Shown piece by piece: positions 39,329 to 47,761 of a DNA stretch of 64,000 nucleotides. The translations under genes were made by a program, and so were the position numbers. Numbering within the stretch: the first letter of the stretch is position 1; each line of letters starts with the position of its first letter. This DNA comes from Nostoc sp. HK-01 (GTDB lineage: Bacteria; Cyanobacteriota; Cyanobacteriia; Cyanobacteriales; Nostocaceae). Location: positions 2,855,501 to 2,919,500 of the forward strand of contig AP018318.1 of assembly GCA_003990705.1 (NCBI GenBank). The letters run 5' to 3'. Under the pieces are notes generated by a model, which was not told where the DNA came from, made no database searches, and saw nothing but the letters and a program-made list of their open reading frames with translations.

Positions 39329-39448
39329 TTAGATCCCTACCTTCACAAAGACTGTTATTGAGTTTATTATCCTACAAAGTTTAGAAAGAGTTACAAGTTG
39401 CAACGCACTTCTCATAAATCAGCGTGAACACCTAAACTTTCGCTAGGT

Positions 39449-40471
39449 CTAAGCGGCTTTTTCGGGAGTAGATTTTTCTGCATTGGCGTTATATTTCAGC
39501 AAGACACCGCGATCGCCAATAATAAATCCTTGTTCTGGCTTGAGAAACACTATCTTATATAGATTAGCGGCTACCTGTTCCACATCTCGATCTTTCTCCC
39601 AGGTTTTACCACCGTCAGTACTCCGCAATAAATTACCGCTACCGCCGCCTATCCATAGTTCTTCCGGTGTGCGATATGCCAAATCCAGTAAACCCCAACT
39701 GGTGGATAACTCTGGATATACAGCTTCTTGCCATTCTTCGACGTTATTGGGTTCGCTAAATTGAATCTGACCACCCCGCGCTAATAACCACAGTTGGCCA
39801 TGATCATTGAAACCCATGTTTTCTACCCGCCGAGAACTAATGCGGTTATGGGGAACCCAAGCATTTTGTCCTGGTTCCCAAGTTGAGTAAAAGCTCCCCT
39901 TGGCGGAAACAGCAACATATTTGCCATCAGCAGAACGTTGCATATTGCGAACTACGCCGACGGCTGCTTCTACCTGGGCTTTCCAATTTTTACCGCCATC
40001 GGTGGTTTTGTAAATTGCGCCTACATCAGTAGCCATTTCCGCTGAGTCAGTTCCCAGCGCATGAACAGTAATTGGATTACCTGGTAACTTTTCGCTCAAA
40101 GGAATCCGTGACCAAGAACGGCCTTCATCGGTGGTATGTAGCAGTAGCGAGGGTTCGCCGACAATCCAGCCTTCTTCCCCAGAAAAACTTACGGAGTCAA
40201 AGCGATACCGAGAATCGTCTAATGCTAAAGACAAGGGTTGCCAATTTTTACCCCCATCTTTGGTTTCTAAAAGCGTGGCGTTGCTTCCTACTAAAAAACC
40301 ATGCTGAGAATCTTGCGTAAAAGCAATATCCAGCAACTTCTCGTTGGTTGGTACAGTGATGATTTCCCAAGGGTTGAAGCTAGTGGAAGGCACTTTGCTA
40401 CAACCTATACACAAAACAACTACTATCAAAAAGGCAATTATGCGTTGCCAGCTTCTCACAATGGGCTGCAT
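39449..40471 (-). CDS. ycf48: Photosystem II assembly factor Ycf48 (HCF136 homologue)
   Basis: A 340-residue protein. It binds newly made D1 and helps form the reaction-centre complex. The signal region ends in VVVLCIGC, lipobox-like with C24, consistent with a lipidated lumenal protein. The rest is a seven-bladed propeller with recurring TxDGGKxW/TDEGRSW motifs. It stands between rubA and psbE in the conserved rubA-ycf48-psbEFLJ cluster, which brings together factors for making photosystem II reaction centres. Confidence 0.95.
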   Translation of the reverse strand: MQPIVRSWQRIIAFLIVVVLCIGCSKVPSTSFNPWEIITVPTNEKLLDIAFTQDSQHGFLVGSNATLLETKDGGKNWQPLSLALDDSRYRFDSVSFSGEEGWIVGEPSLLLHTTDEGRSWSRIPLSEKLPGNPITVHALGTDSAEMATDVGAIYKTTDGGKNWKAQVEAAVGVVRNMQRSADGKYVAVSAKGSFYSTWEPGQNAWVPHNRISSRRVENMGFNDHGQLWLLARGGQIQFSEPNNVEEWQEAVYPELSTSWGLLDLAYRTPEELWIGGGSGNLLRSTDGGKTWEKDRDVEQVAANLYKIVFLKPEQGFIIGDRGVLLKYNANAEKSTPEKAA

Positions 40472-40561
40472 CAGTATTTCTTAGTGTTTTCTAATTTCGT
40501 TTAGGTTTTACCCCAGAGATGCGATCGCTCTCTAGAATTAGGTAAAAAAAGATAGCGGGTC

Positions 40562-40897
40562 TTATTGTAAGCCGTAAAGACTGATAAAGAACAAGAACGC
40601 CAGAGCCAAAGCCCCAAAAATCAAGATATTCTTTTGCCCTGGAGTGAGCTTATTAACACCCAAACCAAAACCGAGATTTTCTTTAAAACCAGATGCTGTA
40701 CCAGATGGGCCAATGTTGGTAAAAGCAGTTTTCTTGGCACTACAAACTGGACAACGCCAATTTACAGGCAGTTCTGTAAACAGTGTCCCTGAAGGGATAT
40801 CATGCTTATCATCTCCCTTCTCAGGTTCATAAACATAACCGCAGGCGCGACACTCATAGCGGTCTAACGCTGGAGTCTCAACAGCTTGTTCGCTCAT
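40562..40897 (-). CDS. rubA: Membrane-anchored rubredoxin RubA
   Basis: A 111-residue protein from the ATG at 40897, which has GGGAG nine bases upstream. An in-frame start at 40972 would add 25 hydrophobic, non-conserved residues with no ribosome-binding site. The iron site is C16-x2-C19 (YECRACGY) and C49-x2-C52 (WRCPVCSA). A C-terminal helix (about 91-109) anchors it in the thylakoid membrane. RubA is required for photosystem II accumulation, probably early in D1/D2 assembly. ycf48 follows 90 bp downstream. Confidence 0.95.
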   Translation of the reverse strand: MSEQAVETPALDRYECRACGYVYEPEKGDDKHDIPSGTLFTELPVNWRCPVCSAKKTAFTNIGPSGTASGFKENLGFGLGVNKLTPGQKNILIFGALALAFLFFISLYGLQ

Positions 40898-41093
40898 GGC
40901 TAAGGTCTCCCAGAGGGGAATTATTAAATATACGTTAAAAATTATGACATAACTGTTAGACTTTTCTATCACTTACACAAACGAATCAAATACCTGAAAT
41001 CCGTCTGTTTCCCAGATTTCAGAAAACTCGAAAAGATATAATGTAAAAGAAATGTAACAGCGTTATTCACACCATAAGCGGTAGAAATTCATT

Positions 41094-41456
41094 GTGTTTG
41101 TCCTCAGCGGTTACGAGTACTTTCTAGGCTTCTTAATTATCTGTAGCCTAGTGCCAGCCCTAGCGCTTTCTGCTTCCAAGCTTCTCAGACCCAGTGGTAA
41201 CAGCCTGGAACGCCTCACAACTTATGAATCTGGGATGGAACCAATTGGGGGAGCCTGGATTCAGTTCAACATCCGCTACTACATGTTTGCGCTGGTCTTC
41301 GTCGTCTTTGACGTAGAAACCGTGTTCCTATATCCTTGGGCGGTGGCTTTTCACCGTTTAGGGCTATTAGCATTCATTGAAGCGCTAATTTTTATTGCAA
41401 TTCTTGTAGTTGCCTTAGTTTACGCATGGCGTAAAGGAGCTTTGGAATGGTCTTGA
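41094..41456 (+). CDS. ndhC: NAD(P)H-quinone oxidoreductase subunit 3 (NDH-1)
   Basis: A 120-residue protein with a GTG start. It has three transmembrane helices and the conserved loop [20 protein letters not shown], which lies near the quinone site. Subunit of the photosynthetic NDH-1 complex, used in respiration and cyclic electron flow. It overlaps ndhK by ten bases. The rubA promoter region lies back to back with this operon (about 200 bp between starts). Confidence 0.97.
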   Translation: MFVLSGYEYFLGFLIICSLVPALALSASKLLRPSGNSLERLTTYESGMEPIGGAWIQFNIRYYMFALVFVVFDVETVFLYPWAVAFHRLGLLAFIEALIFIAILVVALVYAWRKGALEWS

Positions 41457-42181
41457 ATTCTGATCTAAGCACCCAAGACAAAGAGCGAATCATCAACCCT
41501 ATTGAGCGTCCGACAGTCACTCAAGACCTTTCAGAAAATATTATCTTGACAACGGTTGATGACCTCTACAACTGGGCTAGGCTTTCGAGTCTTTGGCCTT
41601 TACTATTTGGTACAGCTTGCTGCTTTATTGAGTTTGCAGCTTTAATTGGCTCACGGTTTGACTTTGACCGCTTTGGGTTAATTCCCCGTTCTAGCCCCCG
41701 TCAAGCTGATTTGATTATTACTGCCGGCACAATCACCATGAAGATGGCACCCCAGTTAGTGCGTCTTTATGAACAAATGCCTGAGCCAAAGTATGTGATT
41801 GCGATGGGTGCTTGTACAATTACTGGCGGGATGTTCAGCGTGGATTCTCCGACAGCTGTACGCGGAGTTGATAAATTGATTCCGGTGGATGTGTATTTGC
41901 CTGGTTGTCCTCCCCGTCCCGAAGCGATTATTGATGCGATCATTAAGCTGCGGAAGAAAATTGCTAATGATTCCATGCAAGAACGTGATCAATCTAAGCA
42001 AACCCACCGCTTCTATAGTACGACTCATAACTTGAAGCCAGTAGCAGAAATTTTAACTGGTAAGTATATGCAGTCAGAAACTCGCTTCACTCCACCAAAA
42101 GAATTGACAGAAGCAATTGGTCTACCAGTACCACCTGCGCTGCTAACTTCCAAAACCAAGGAGGAACTGAACCGTGGCTGA
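41447..42181 (+). CDS. ndhK: NAD(P)H-quinone oxidoreductase subunit K (NDH-1)
   Basis: A 244-residue protein. C58 and C59 (GTACCFIEF), C123 (GACTITGG) and C154 (PGCPPRPEA) are the ligands of the N2 4Fe-4S cluster that passes electrons to plastoquinone. It overlaps ndhC by ten and ndhJ by eight bases, which suggests translational coupling. The C-terminal extension after about residue 175 ([22 protein letters not shown]) is usual in cyanobacteria. Confidence 0.97.
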   Translation: MVLNSDLSTQDKERIINPIERPTVTQDLSENIILTTVDDLYNWARLSSLWPLLFGTACCFIEFAALIGSRFDFDRFGLIPRSSPRQADLIITAGTITMKMAPQLVRLYEQMPEPKYVIAMGACTITGGMFSVDSPTAVRGVDKLIPVDVYLPGCPPRPEAIIDAIIKLRKKIANDSMQERDQSKQTHRFYSTTHNLKPVAEILTGKYMQSETRFTPPKELTEAIGLPVPPALLTSKTKEELNRG

Positions 42182-42701
42182 TGAAGAATCTAAACCAGTA
42201 CCAGCAGGGGAAGATGCTTTAGTTCCATCTGGGCCGATTTCTCAGTGGTTGGCAGAAAATGGCTTTGATCATGAGTCTTTAGCGCCTGATAAAAATGGGG
42301 TAGAGATTATTAAAGTCGGGCCAGAATTTTTGCTCCCCATTGCTACAGCTTTGTATGCTTATGGGTTTAATTATCTCCAGTTTCAATCTGGTATTGACCT
42401 TGGCCCAGGACAGGATTTGGTCAGTGTGTATCACTTAGTCAAAGTTGGTGATAATGCTGATAGACCTGAAGAAGTGCGAGTTAAGGTATTTCTCCCACGG
42501 GAAAATCCTACGGTGCCTTCAGTATATTGGATTTGGAAAACTGCCGACTGGCAAGAACGTGAAAGCTACGATATGTTCGGCATTATCTACGAAGGACACC
42601 CAAATCTGAAGCGGATTTTAATGCCGGAAGATTGGGTGGGTTGGCCTTTGCGGAAGGATTATGTCTCGCCTGATTTTTACGAGTTGCAAGACGCTTATTA
42701 G
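42174..42701 (+). CDS. ndhJ: NAD(P)H-quinone oxidoreductase subunit J (NDH-1)
   Basis: A 175-residue protein with a GTG start inside the end of ndhK. The 30-kDa subunit signature [20 protein letters not shown] followed by [16 protein letters not shown] is intact. It forms part of the hydrophilic arm of NDH-1 with NdhH, NdhI and NdhK. Last gene of ndhCKJ. A hairpin with a distal T-run follows at 42749. Confidence 0.97.
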   Translation: MADEESKPVPAGEDALVPSGPISQWLAENGFDHESLAPDKNGVEIIKVGPEFLLPIATALYAYGFNYLQFQSGIDLGPGQDLVSVYHLVKVGDNADRPEEVRVKVFLPRENPTVPSVYWIWKTADWQERESYDMFGIIYEGHPNLKRILMPEDWVGWPLRKDYVSPDFYELQDAY

Positions 42702-42748
42702 GTAGTGCTGAGTCTCAGTTGGTGAGAATTTTGATGTCTCATTCCTAA

Positions 42749-42784
42749 CCCTTCTCCGGTGACGGAGGAGGGTAATGTTTTTTT
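42749..42784 (+). terminator. Probable terminator of ndhCKJ
   Basis: CCCTTCTCC and GGAGGAGGG form nine pairs (one G-U) with loop GGTGAC. A T7 run begins five bases after the stem, slightly further than usual. Confidence 0.65.
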
Positions 42785-42815
42785 AACGCGGAGGAATGGG
42801 GAGGTTGGCGCAGCG

Positions 42816-42856
42816 AAAAGTTGCGTGCGGGGGTTCCCCCCGTTGAGCAAACTTTT
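42816..42856. repeat. GC-rich palindromic element downstream of ndhJ
   Basis: AAAAGTT...GGGGGTTCCCCC...AACTTTT: outer arms of seven bases and an inner GGGGG/CCCCC stem. It differs sharply in composition from its surroundings. It resembles dispersed palindromic repeats that I recall from Nostoc genomes, but only one copy is in this window. Confidence 0.6.
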
Positions 42857-42941
42857 CAAGACAGAGGTACGCGGAGGGGGATGTTCTACTTTGGCGAGGA
42901 TGCGTGATGATATGAATAGTTAAGTTGTACAGTGATGTCTT

Positions 42942-44234
42942 ATGTCTGATGAATTATTAAAGTCTTTTCAGCAAGCATATAGAAATTTAGAGTTATTACC
43001 ACTCATTGAGACAAAAGATTTAGATAGATTTAGGGTGAATTATGGTGATGAGGTAATTGAGGAATTAGAGCAGTTAGTCGAAGATAGTCCTAATGGTGAT
43101 GGCAAGATTATTTTTACCGGACATCGTGGTTGTGGTAAGTCTACTTTGTTGGCTGAGTTTAGTAGAAGAACACAAAACCGTTATTTTGTAGTTTTATTTT
43201 CAATTTCCGACACAATTGAAATGTCAGATGTTAATCACATCAATATTTTATTTGCGATCGCTGTTAATTTAATGTACGAGGCAGAAGCCCGTAGAGTCGA
43301 AATTCCTAAGTCTGCGAAAGATGCTTTTTATAAGTGGTTTGCTAGTCGCACTAAGACAGAAGAATTTAATATTGAGGCTGAAACTTCACTTGGGTTTGAT
43401 TTGCTCAAGTTGATTAGTAATAAGTTAAAGGCTGATGCGGCTGTTCGCTATGAAATTAAGCAAGAGTTTGAGAGAAAAATTTCTGATTTAATTGCTCGGA
43501 TTAATGAAATAGCTGCCGTTATTCATGTAGCTACTAGAAAAGATGTTTTAGTGATTATTGATGATTTAGATAAATTGGAACTAGAAAGGGTAAATGACAT
43601 ATATAGAGACAATATTAAAACTTTATGTCAACCAAATTTTAGAATTATTTATACACTGCCTATTGCTGTATTAAGAGATAAGTTTCTCAGACGACTGATT
43701 GAGACGGAAACTAATGATCAAGTTGTAGTTATGCCTGTGTTAAAGTTATTTGAACAAGGGCAAAGTCGTCAGGTTGGTGCAAAGCCTCGACCGCAAGCAG
43801 AGAATATTTTGTGTGAGATCTTACAAAAACGAATTGCATCTGAACTTATAGAAAAACAAACGGCAGAAAAGATTGTTTTAAATAGCGGTGGGGTGTTGCG
43901 AGAATTGGTGAGAATTGCGAATGAATGCTGTCGTATTTGTCTGCGATTAATTAGGCGTAAACCTGGACAAGCTGTGGTGATTGATGAGCAAATTTTAGAT
44001 GAAGCGGTTAACAATATTCGTAATGATTTTGCTGTGCCTTTGGGGAAACTGGATTATGGCATCTTGCAAACCACATATAACAACTTTATGCCTGATGATC
44101 CGAGAGATTCTGAGTTTTTAGATTTGCTCCACGGACTTTATATTTTGGAATATCGCAACCGTAAGAACTGGTACGATGTTCATCCAATTGTTGTAGAACT
44201 CTTGAGAGACCGGGGGTTAATCAATGACAGCTAA
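42942..44234 (+). CDS. P-loop ATPase of a two-gene ATPase/TPR module
   Basis: A 430-residue protein. Walker A GHRGCGKST is at 60-68 and Walker B DVLVIIDDLDK at 201-211. It also has IIYTIPIAVL and the C-terminal LLHGLYILEYRNRKNWYDVHP. It is a paralogue of the ATPase at 23287, with the same order of motifs and nearly the same length. A 430-residue core plus a coiled middle (about 160-195) fits AAA-like STAND-type ATPases. It overlaps the next gene by 11 bases, which implies coupled synthesis. Role unknown; regulation or powering of the partner TPR protein is inferred from the repeated pairing in this window. Confidence 0.78.
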   Translation: MSDELLKSFQQAYRNLELLPLIETKDLDRFRVNYGDEVIEELEQLVEDSPNGDGKIIFTGHRGCGKSTLLAEFSRRTQNRYFVVLFSISDTIEMSDVNHINILFAIAVNLMYEAEARRVEIPKSAKDAFYKWFASRTKTEEFNIEAETSLGFDLLKLISNKLKADAAVRYEIKQEFERKISDLIARINEIAAVIHVATRKDVLVIIDDLDKLELERVNDIYRDNIKTLCQPNFRIIYTLPIAVLRDKFLRRLIETETNDQVVVMPVLKLFEQGQSRQVGAKPRPQAENILCEILQKRIASELIEKQTAEKIVLNSGGVLRELVRIANECCRICLRLIRRKPGQAVVIDEQILDEAVNNIRNDFAVPLGKLDYGILQTTYNNFMPDDPRDSEFLDLLHGLYILEYRNRKNWYDVHPIVVELLRDRGLINDS

Positions 44235-46104
44235 TGAACTATTTGAAGATGGAGAAAATCAAGATATTTATGATGATTTAATTGTTTCTATCGAGGCTAA
44301 AGCACATCGATTAAATTTGCTAATTGCTGTTTGTGATGATGCTAGTTTTAGGGATGAGATTATTGCTCAATATGAGGCAGAATTACAGCCGCAAATTCGT
44401 TGCTTTCGGGTGATATTGGCAAGGGGCGAACCAAGTTTGAGGGCTGCTGTTGCTAAACTAGTGGAATCTGAAGAATATTTGCAGCAACATAACCCAGCAG
44501 TAATTAGTGTGACTGGTGCAGAACAGCTTCATTTTTTGAAGTTGGGGGAGGAACGTTCAGAACAAGAGATTTTTTTCGGTTATTTGCAGTGGACTAGAGA
44601 AGGGTTAAGAGAATTTCCTTTTGCAATTGTCTTGTGGGTGACTAATCAAATATTAGTTGAGTTAATTAAAAAAGCGCCTGATTTTTGGAGTTGGCGCAAT
44701 GGTGTTTTTCGGTTTGCGTCTAGAAGGAAAAACACTGTTTCTGCGAGAGAATTAGAGACGATTCGGTTTGCTTTTACAGGTAATGAATTATCTGGCTATG
44801 ACAATGACAATGATTATTTATTACCTATAGAAGATTTGCAAGGGTTTATTCAAAATTTAGAACAGCGCGGTGTTAAAGATACAACTTTAGCGACTTTATA
44901 CTTTAATTTAGGAGATATTTATAGAAAAAGACTCAATCGGAGCGAGTGTCAAGATTATAAAAAAGAGCAAGAATTAGGCATTAAGTATTTAAACAAAGCT
45001 GTAGAATTGCAAAAAGAATTAGGTTTAGAAAAAGACTTAGCCAGCAGCCTCAATAATTTAGCATTACTCTACGAATCCCAAGGCAGATACAGCGAAGCGG
45101 AACCTTTGTACATTCAAGCTTTGTCACTGTATCGCAAACTCCTGGGTGAAGAACATTCCGATATCGCCACTAGCCTCAACAATTTAGCCGCACTCTACGA
45201 ATCCCAAGGCAGATACAGCGAAGCAGAACCCTTGTACATTAAAGCTTTGGCACTGACGCGTAAACTCCTGGGTGAAGAACATCCCGATATCGCCACTAGC
45301 CTCAACAATTTAGCCGCACTCTACGATTCCCAAGGCAGATACAGCGAAGCGGAACCTTTGTACATTCAAGCTTTGGCACTGTGGCGTAAACTCCTGGGTG
45401 AAGAACATCCCGATGTCGCCACCAGTTTCAACAATTTAGCGGGACTCTATCGTTCCCAAGGCAGATACAGCGAAGCGGAACCTTTGTACATTCAAGCTTT
45501 GGCACTGAGGCGTAAACTTCTGGGTGAAGAACATCCCGATGTCGCCACCAGTTTCAACAATTTAGCATTCCTCTACGATTCCCAAGGCAGATACAGCGAA
45601 GCGGAACCTTTGCACATTCAAGCTTTGGCACTGAGGCGTAAACTCCTGGGTGAAGAACATCCCTCTGTTGCCACCAGTTTCAACAATTTAGCTAATCTCT
45701 ACAAATCCCAAGGCAGATACAGCGAAGCGGAACCCTTGTACATTCAAGCTTTGGCACTGAGGCGCAAACTCCTGGGTGAAGAACATCCCTCTGTTGCCAC
45801 CAGCCTCAACAATTTAGCCGCACTCTACAATTCCCAAGGCCAATACAGCGAAGCGGAATCTTTGTACATTCAAGCTTTGGCACTGTATCGCAAAATCCTG
45901 GGTGAAGAACATCCCGATGTCGCCACCAGCCTCAACAATTTAGCAGTACTCTACTATTCCCAAGGCAGATACAGTGAAGCCGAACCTTTGTACATTCAAG
46001 CTTTAGATATTTTTGAGCGACGCTTAGGGGTAGATCATCCAAATACTATAACTGTACATAAAAATTTAGCAGATTTGCGCGATCGCCTATCCTCAGAACA
46101 ATAA
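44224..46104 (+). CDS. TPR protein with N-terminal domain shared with the STAND-WD40 partner
   Basis: A 626-residue protein whose ATG lies inside the end of the ATPase gene. Residues 1-165 contain FPFAIVLWVTNQ (131-142) and APDFWSW (151-157), matching residues 126-152 of the protein at 24735. Residues 221-265 form a helical, TPR-like unit. Residues 271-606 are eight 42-residue kinesin-light-chain-type TPRs, with a partial ninth. The repeats are nearly identical except at a few fixed positions. TPR arrays bind peptides or proteins, so this may be the recognition part of the module. No effector domain is visible in either gene. Confidence 0.82.
   Translation: MTANELFEDGENQDIYDDLIVSIEAKAHRLNLLIAVCDDASFRDEIIAQYEAELQPQIRCFRVILARGEPSLRAAVAKLVESEEYLQQHNPAVISVTGAEQLHFLKLGEERSEQEIFFGYLQWTREGLREFPFAIVLWVTNQILVELIKKAPDFWSWRNGVFRFASRRKNTVSARELETIRFAFTGNELSGYDNDNDYLLPIEDLQGFIQNLEQRGVKDTTLATLYFNLGDIYRKRLNRSECQDYKKEQELGIKYLNKAVELQKELGLEKDLASSLNNLALLYESQGRYSEAEPLYIQALSLYRKLLGEEHSDIATSLNNLAALYESQGRYSEAEPLYIKALALTRKLLGEEHPDIATSLNNLAALYDSQGRYSEAEPLYIQALALWRKLLGEEHPDVATSFNNLAGLYRSQGRYSEAEPLYIQALALRRKLLGEEHPDVATSFNNLAFLYDSQGRYSEAEPLHIQALALRRKLLGEEHPSVATSFNNLANLYKSQGRYSEAEPLYIQALALRRKLLGEEHPSVATSLNNLAALYNSQGQYSEAESLYIQALALYRKILGEEHPDVATSLNNLAVLYYSQGRYSEAEPLYIQALDIFERRLGVDHPNTITVHKNLADLRDRLSSEQ
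45034..46041 (+). repeat. Eight tandem 126-bp TPR-coding repeats
   Basis: Each 42-codon unit reads D[IV]ATS[LF]NNLAxLYxSQGRYS, then EAEPLYIQALALxRKLLGEEHP. Even synonymous sites are largely the same between units, which points to recent expansion or gene conversion. Confidence 0.95.
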
Positions 46105-46139
46105 CAGCGATCGCCTAATCTCGGCTTTTCATGTTTTAA

Positions 46140-46307
46140 GCAAGAATATTCTTGTTTCAAATAAGAACGTTCCTGTTTCAAGTGAGAACATTCTTGTTTC
46201 AAGTGAGAACGTTCTCGTTCTCAGTGAGAATGTTTCTGTTTCAACTGAGAACGTTCTCGTTTCAAACTAAAAGTTTCGTGTTCTGAAGTGGAATGATGAG
46301 GTTCTGA
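46140..46307. repeat. 21-bp tandem repeat array with palindromic core
   Basis: Six clear units of GTGAGAACGTTCTCGTTTCAA type occupy 46140-46265 and two decayed ones continue to about 46307. The core GAGAACGTTCTC is a 12-bp palindrome in some units. One plus-strand frame reads as heptads (SENVLVS), but there is no start codon and no ribosome-binding site. There are no unique spacers, so it is not a CRISPR array. Confidence 0.88.
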
Positions 46308-46412
46308 AGGCGATCGCTTGAGCTTTTTACTTGGAGTTTCATGTTCTGAGGTGGAATGATGACGTTGTGAGTGCGATCGCTATCGTTGAAAAATCCTCTG
46401 TGAAATATTATG

Positions 46413-46808
46413 TCATCTATTCCAGCAAGATATGCGATCGCCAAACTTAGCCGCTAGTTTTTGATCATAAGTTAACACTTGAGTATCAGATTGAATTGCT
46501 GTTGCCACGAATAACGTATCGTAGAATGAATGACTTGCCTCAACTGCAAGTTTTAAAGCAGCATCTCGAATCTGAGAACTAGGAATCATCACATCAACTA
46601 ATGCCTCAGCATCTTGTAGTGTATCTAAACCTAGTTGCAATGGCAGTTGCCTAAATTGTATCCACTGCCAAATTACATTTCCCAACTCGGCAAACAACGA
46701 ATCTGGCACTACAATTTTGTCTACAGTTTCTAAAGCTGCTATTGTCTGTTCATACCTGTCTTCTACGTGTAAGAGTGCATAGGCAAACACCATCGTATCA
46801 ATCACCAT
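46413..46808 (-). CDS. PIN-domain toxin (VapC-like RNase)
   Basis: A 131-residue protein starting at ATG 46808, which overlaps the antitoxin stop as TGATG. Acidic PIN residues are present: D4 (MVIDTMVF), E in LFAELGNVIW, D in SFYDTLFVATA, and D in TYDQKLAAKF. VapC-type toxins are Mg-dependent RNases, often cutting tRNA or rRNA. Its role here is as the toxin of the pair with the upstream antitoxin. Confidence is high for fold and pairing, lower for the target. Confidence 0.88.
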   Translation of the reverse strand: MVIDTMVFAYALLHVEDRYEQTIAALETVDKIVVPDSLFAELGNVIWQWIQFRQLPLQLGLDTLQDAEALVDVMIPSSQIRDAALKLAVEASHSFYDTLFVATAIQSDTQVLTYDQKLAAKFGDRISCWNR

Positions 46809-47215
46809 CAGGATTGTCCTGCTGATTTCCAAGTCTGTACACGGCTTTCTGTTTCTATCGGTAAAGCCTCGACTCGTTGACGAATACGCCCCAGCACTTC
46901 ATCACGTTTTCTATAGCGTTTTGGTAACAATTCGCGGATTTCTTGTTCCAGTTCATTGAAAAAATTTTCTGCTTTTTCTCCTTGTTCTGGCTGCATTTGT
47001 TCCAAAGCAAGTTTAATTTCCTTTAAGGTTGCTACTAATTCAGCAGTATCCAAAAGTTCTTGATAAGATTCCGCATCTTGAACAACCAACTCTGCTTTTC
47101 CGTTGACAGTCAGAACTAAGGGATGTTTTGTTTGTTTAATACGTTGTAAAAACTCAGTAGTATTACGCTTAAACTCGGTGAGAGAATGTATATCTTTTGA
47201 TAAATTTATTAGCAT
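46808..47215 (-). CDS. Antitoxin, Phd/YefM-like N-terminus
   Basis: A 135-residue protein. The first 60 residues (SKDIHSLTEFKRNTTEFLQR ... HPLVLTVNGKAELVVQDAESYQEL) match the Phd/YefM DNA-binding fold. The C-terminal part is helical and acidic and would wrap the toxin. Longer than a typical antitoxin of about 85 residues. Its stop overlaps the toxin start by one base. ATTAGCA repeats around its start codon are candidate autoregulatory operators. Confidence 0.85.
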   Translation of the reverse strand: MLINLSKDIHSLTEFKRNTTEFLQRIKQTKHPLVLTVNGKAELVVQDAESYQELLDTAELVATLKEIKLALEQMQPEQGEKAENFFNELEQEIRELLPKRYRKRDEVLGRIRQRVEALPIETESRVQTWKSAGQS

Positions 47216-47273
47216 ATAAATATTGAATTAGCACTTAATTAGATGCTAATAAGTAGATGTGGAGTTTGTCAAT
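47208..47273 (-). promoter_or_regulatory. Antitoxin promoter/operator region
   Basis: ATTAGCA (47227-47233) and TGCTAAT (47244-47250) form an inverted repeat of seven bases with a ten-base spacer; another ATTAGCA (47208-47214) overlaps the antitoxin start. TTGACA on the minus strand (47268-47273) may be the -35 box, four bases from the left end of the insertion sequence. Phd-type repressors bind such repeated sites. Confidence 0.55.
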
Positions 47274-47342
47274 CTAGGGCGTGTTTTAAAACTCGGTAAA
47301 ATGGTTGAGAATACTAAAAATTAACGAAGTTAACATTTATCT

Positions 47343-47711
47343 ATGATCCTTCCACCGCAAAGTCGGGGCGACTTGACAGAGCGACAATGGAAGCTCCTGA
47401 TGCCGCTGCTTCCCGCTCAAAAACCAAAAACAGGCCGTCCGAGCAAAGACCACCGCACAATGATTAACGGTATGTTGTGGATTTTACGAACCGGAGCGCC
47501 GTGGCGCGACCTCCCAGAACGTTATGGAGAGTGGGAGACAGTCGCAGGTAGATTTTACCGTTGGCGTAGAAGTGGCATCTGGCAAAAGATTCTACAGTCC
47601 TTGCAACAACAAGCTGATGCTTCGGGGCAACTGGATTGGGAAGTACATTATGTAGATGGTAGCGTTATCCGTGCCCACCAACATTCGGCCGGAGCAAAAA
47701 GGGGGAGCTAG
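47343..47711 (+). CDS. IS5-family transposase, upstream frame
   Basis: A 122-residue product with the DUF4096-type N-terminal region (LTERQWKLLMPLLPAQKPKTGRP ... GMLWILRTGAPWRDLPERYG). The first catalytic aspartate is in HYVDGSVIRAHQH. It ends at TAG just after AAAAAGGGGG (47697-47706 region). Full transposase needs a shift to the -1 frame there. The product alone would lack the second Asp and the Glu of the DDE triad. Confidence 0.9.
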   Translation: MILPPQSRGDLTERQWKLLMPLLPAQKPKTGRPSKDHRTMINGMLWILRTGAPWRDLPERYGEWETVAGRFYRWRRSGIWQKILQSLQQQADASGQLDWEVHYVDGSVIRAHQHSAGAKRGS

Positions 47712-47761
47712 ACCCCGAAAGTGAGTTATCTGTAATTGAACAGGTACAACAAAGAGAGGCT

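Noticed and set aside
40898-40972. N-terminal extension of rubredoxin
   Set aside because: The extra 25 residues have no ribosome-binding site, whereas GGGAG precedes the ATG at 40897 and the shorter product matches RubA.
46140-46307. Possible CRISPR array
   Set aside because: Repeats are contiguous 21-bp units without unique spacers, and no cas genes are nearby.
46262-46444. 60-codon minus-strand frame across the 21-bp repeats
   Set aside because: It arises from the repeat periodicity and overlaps the toxin 3' end; no initiation signal.
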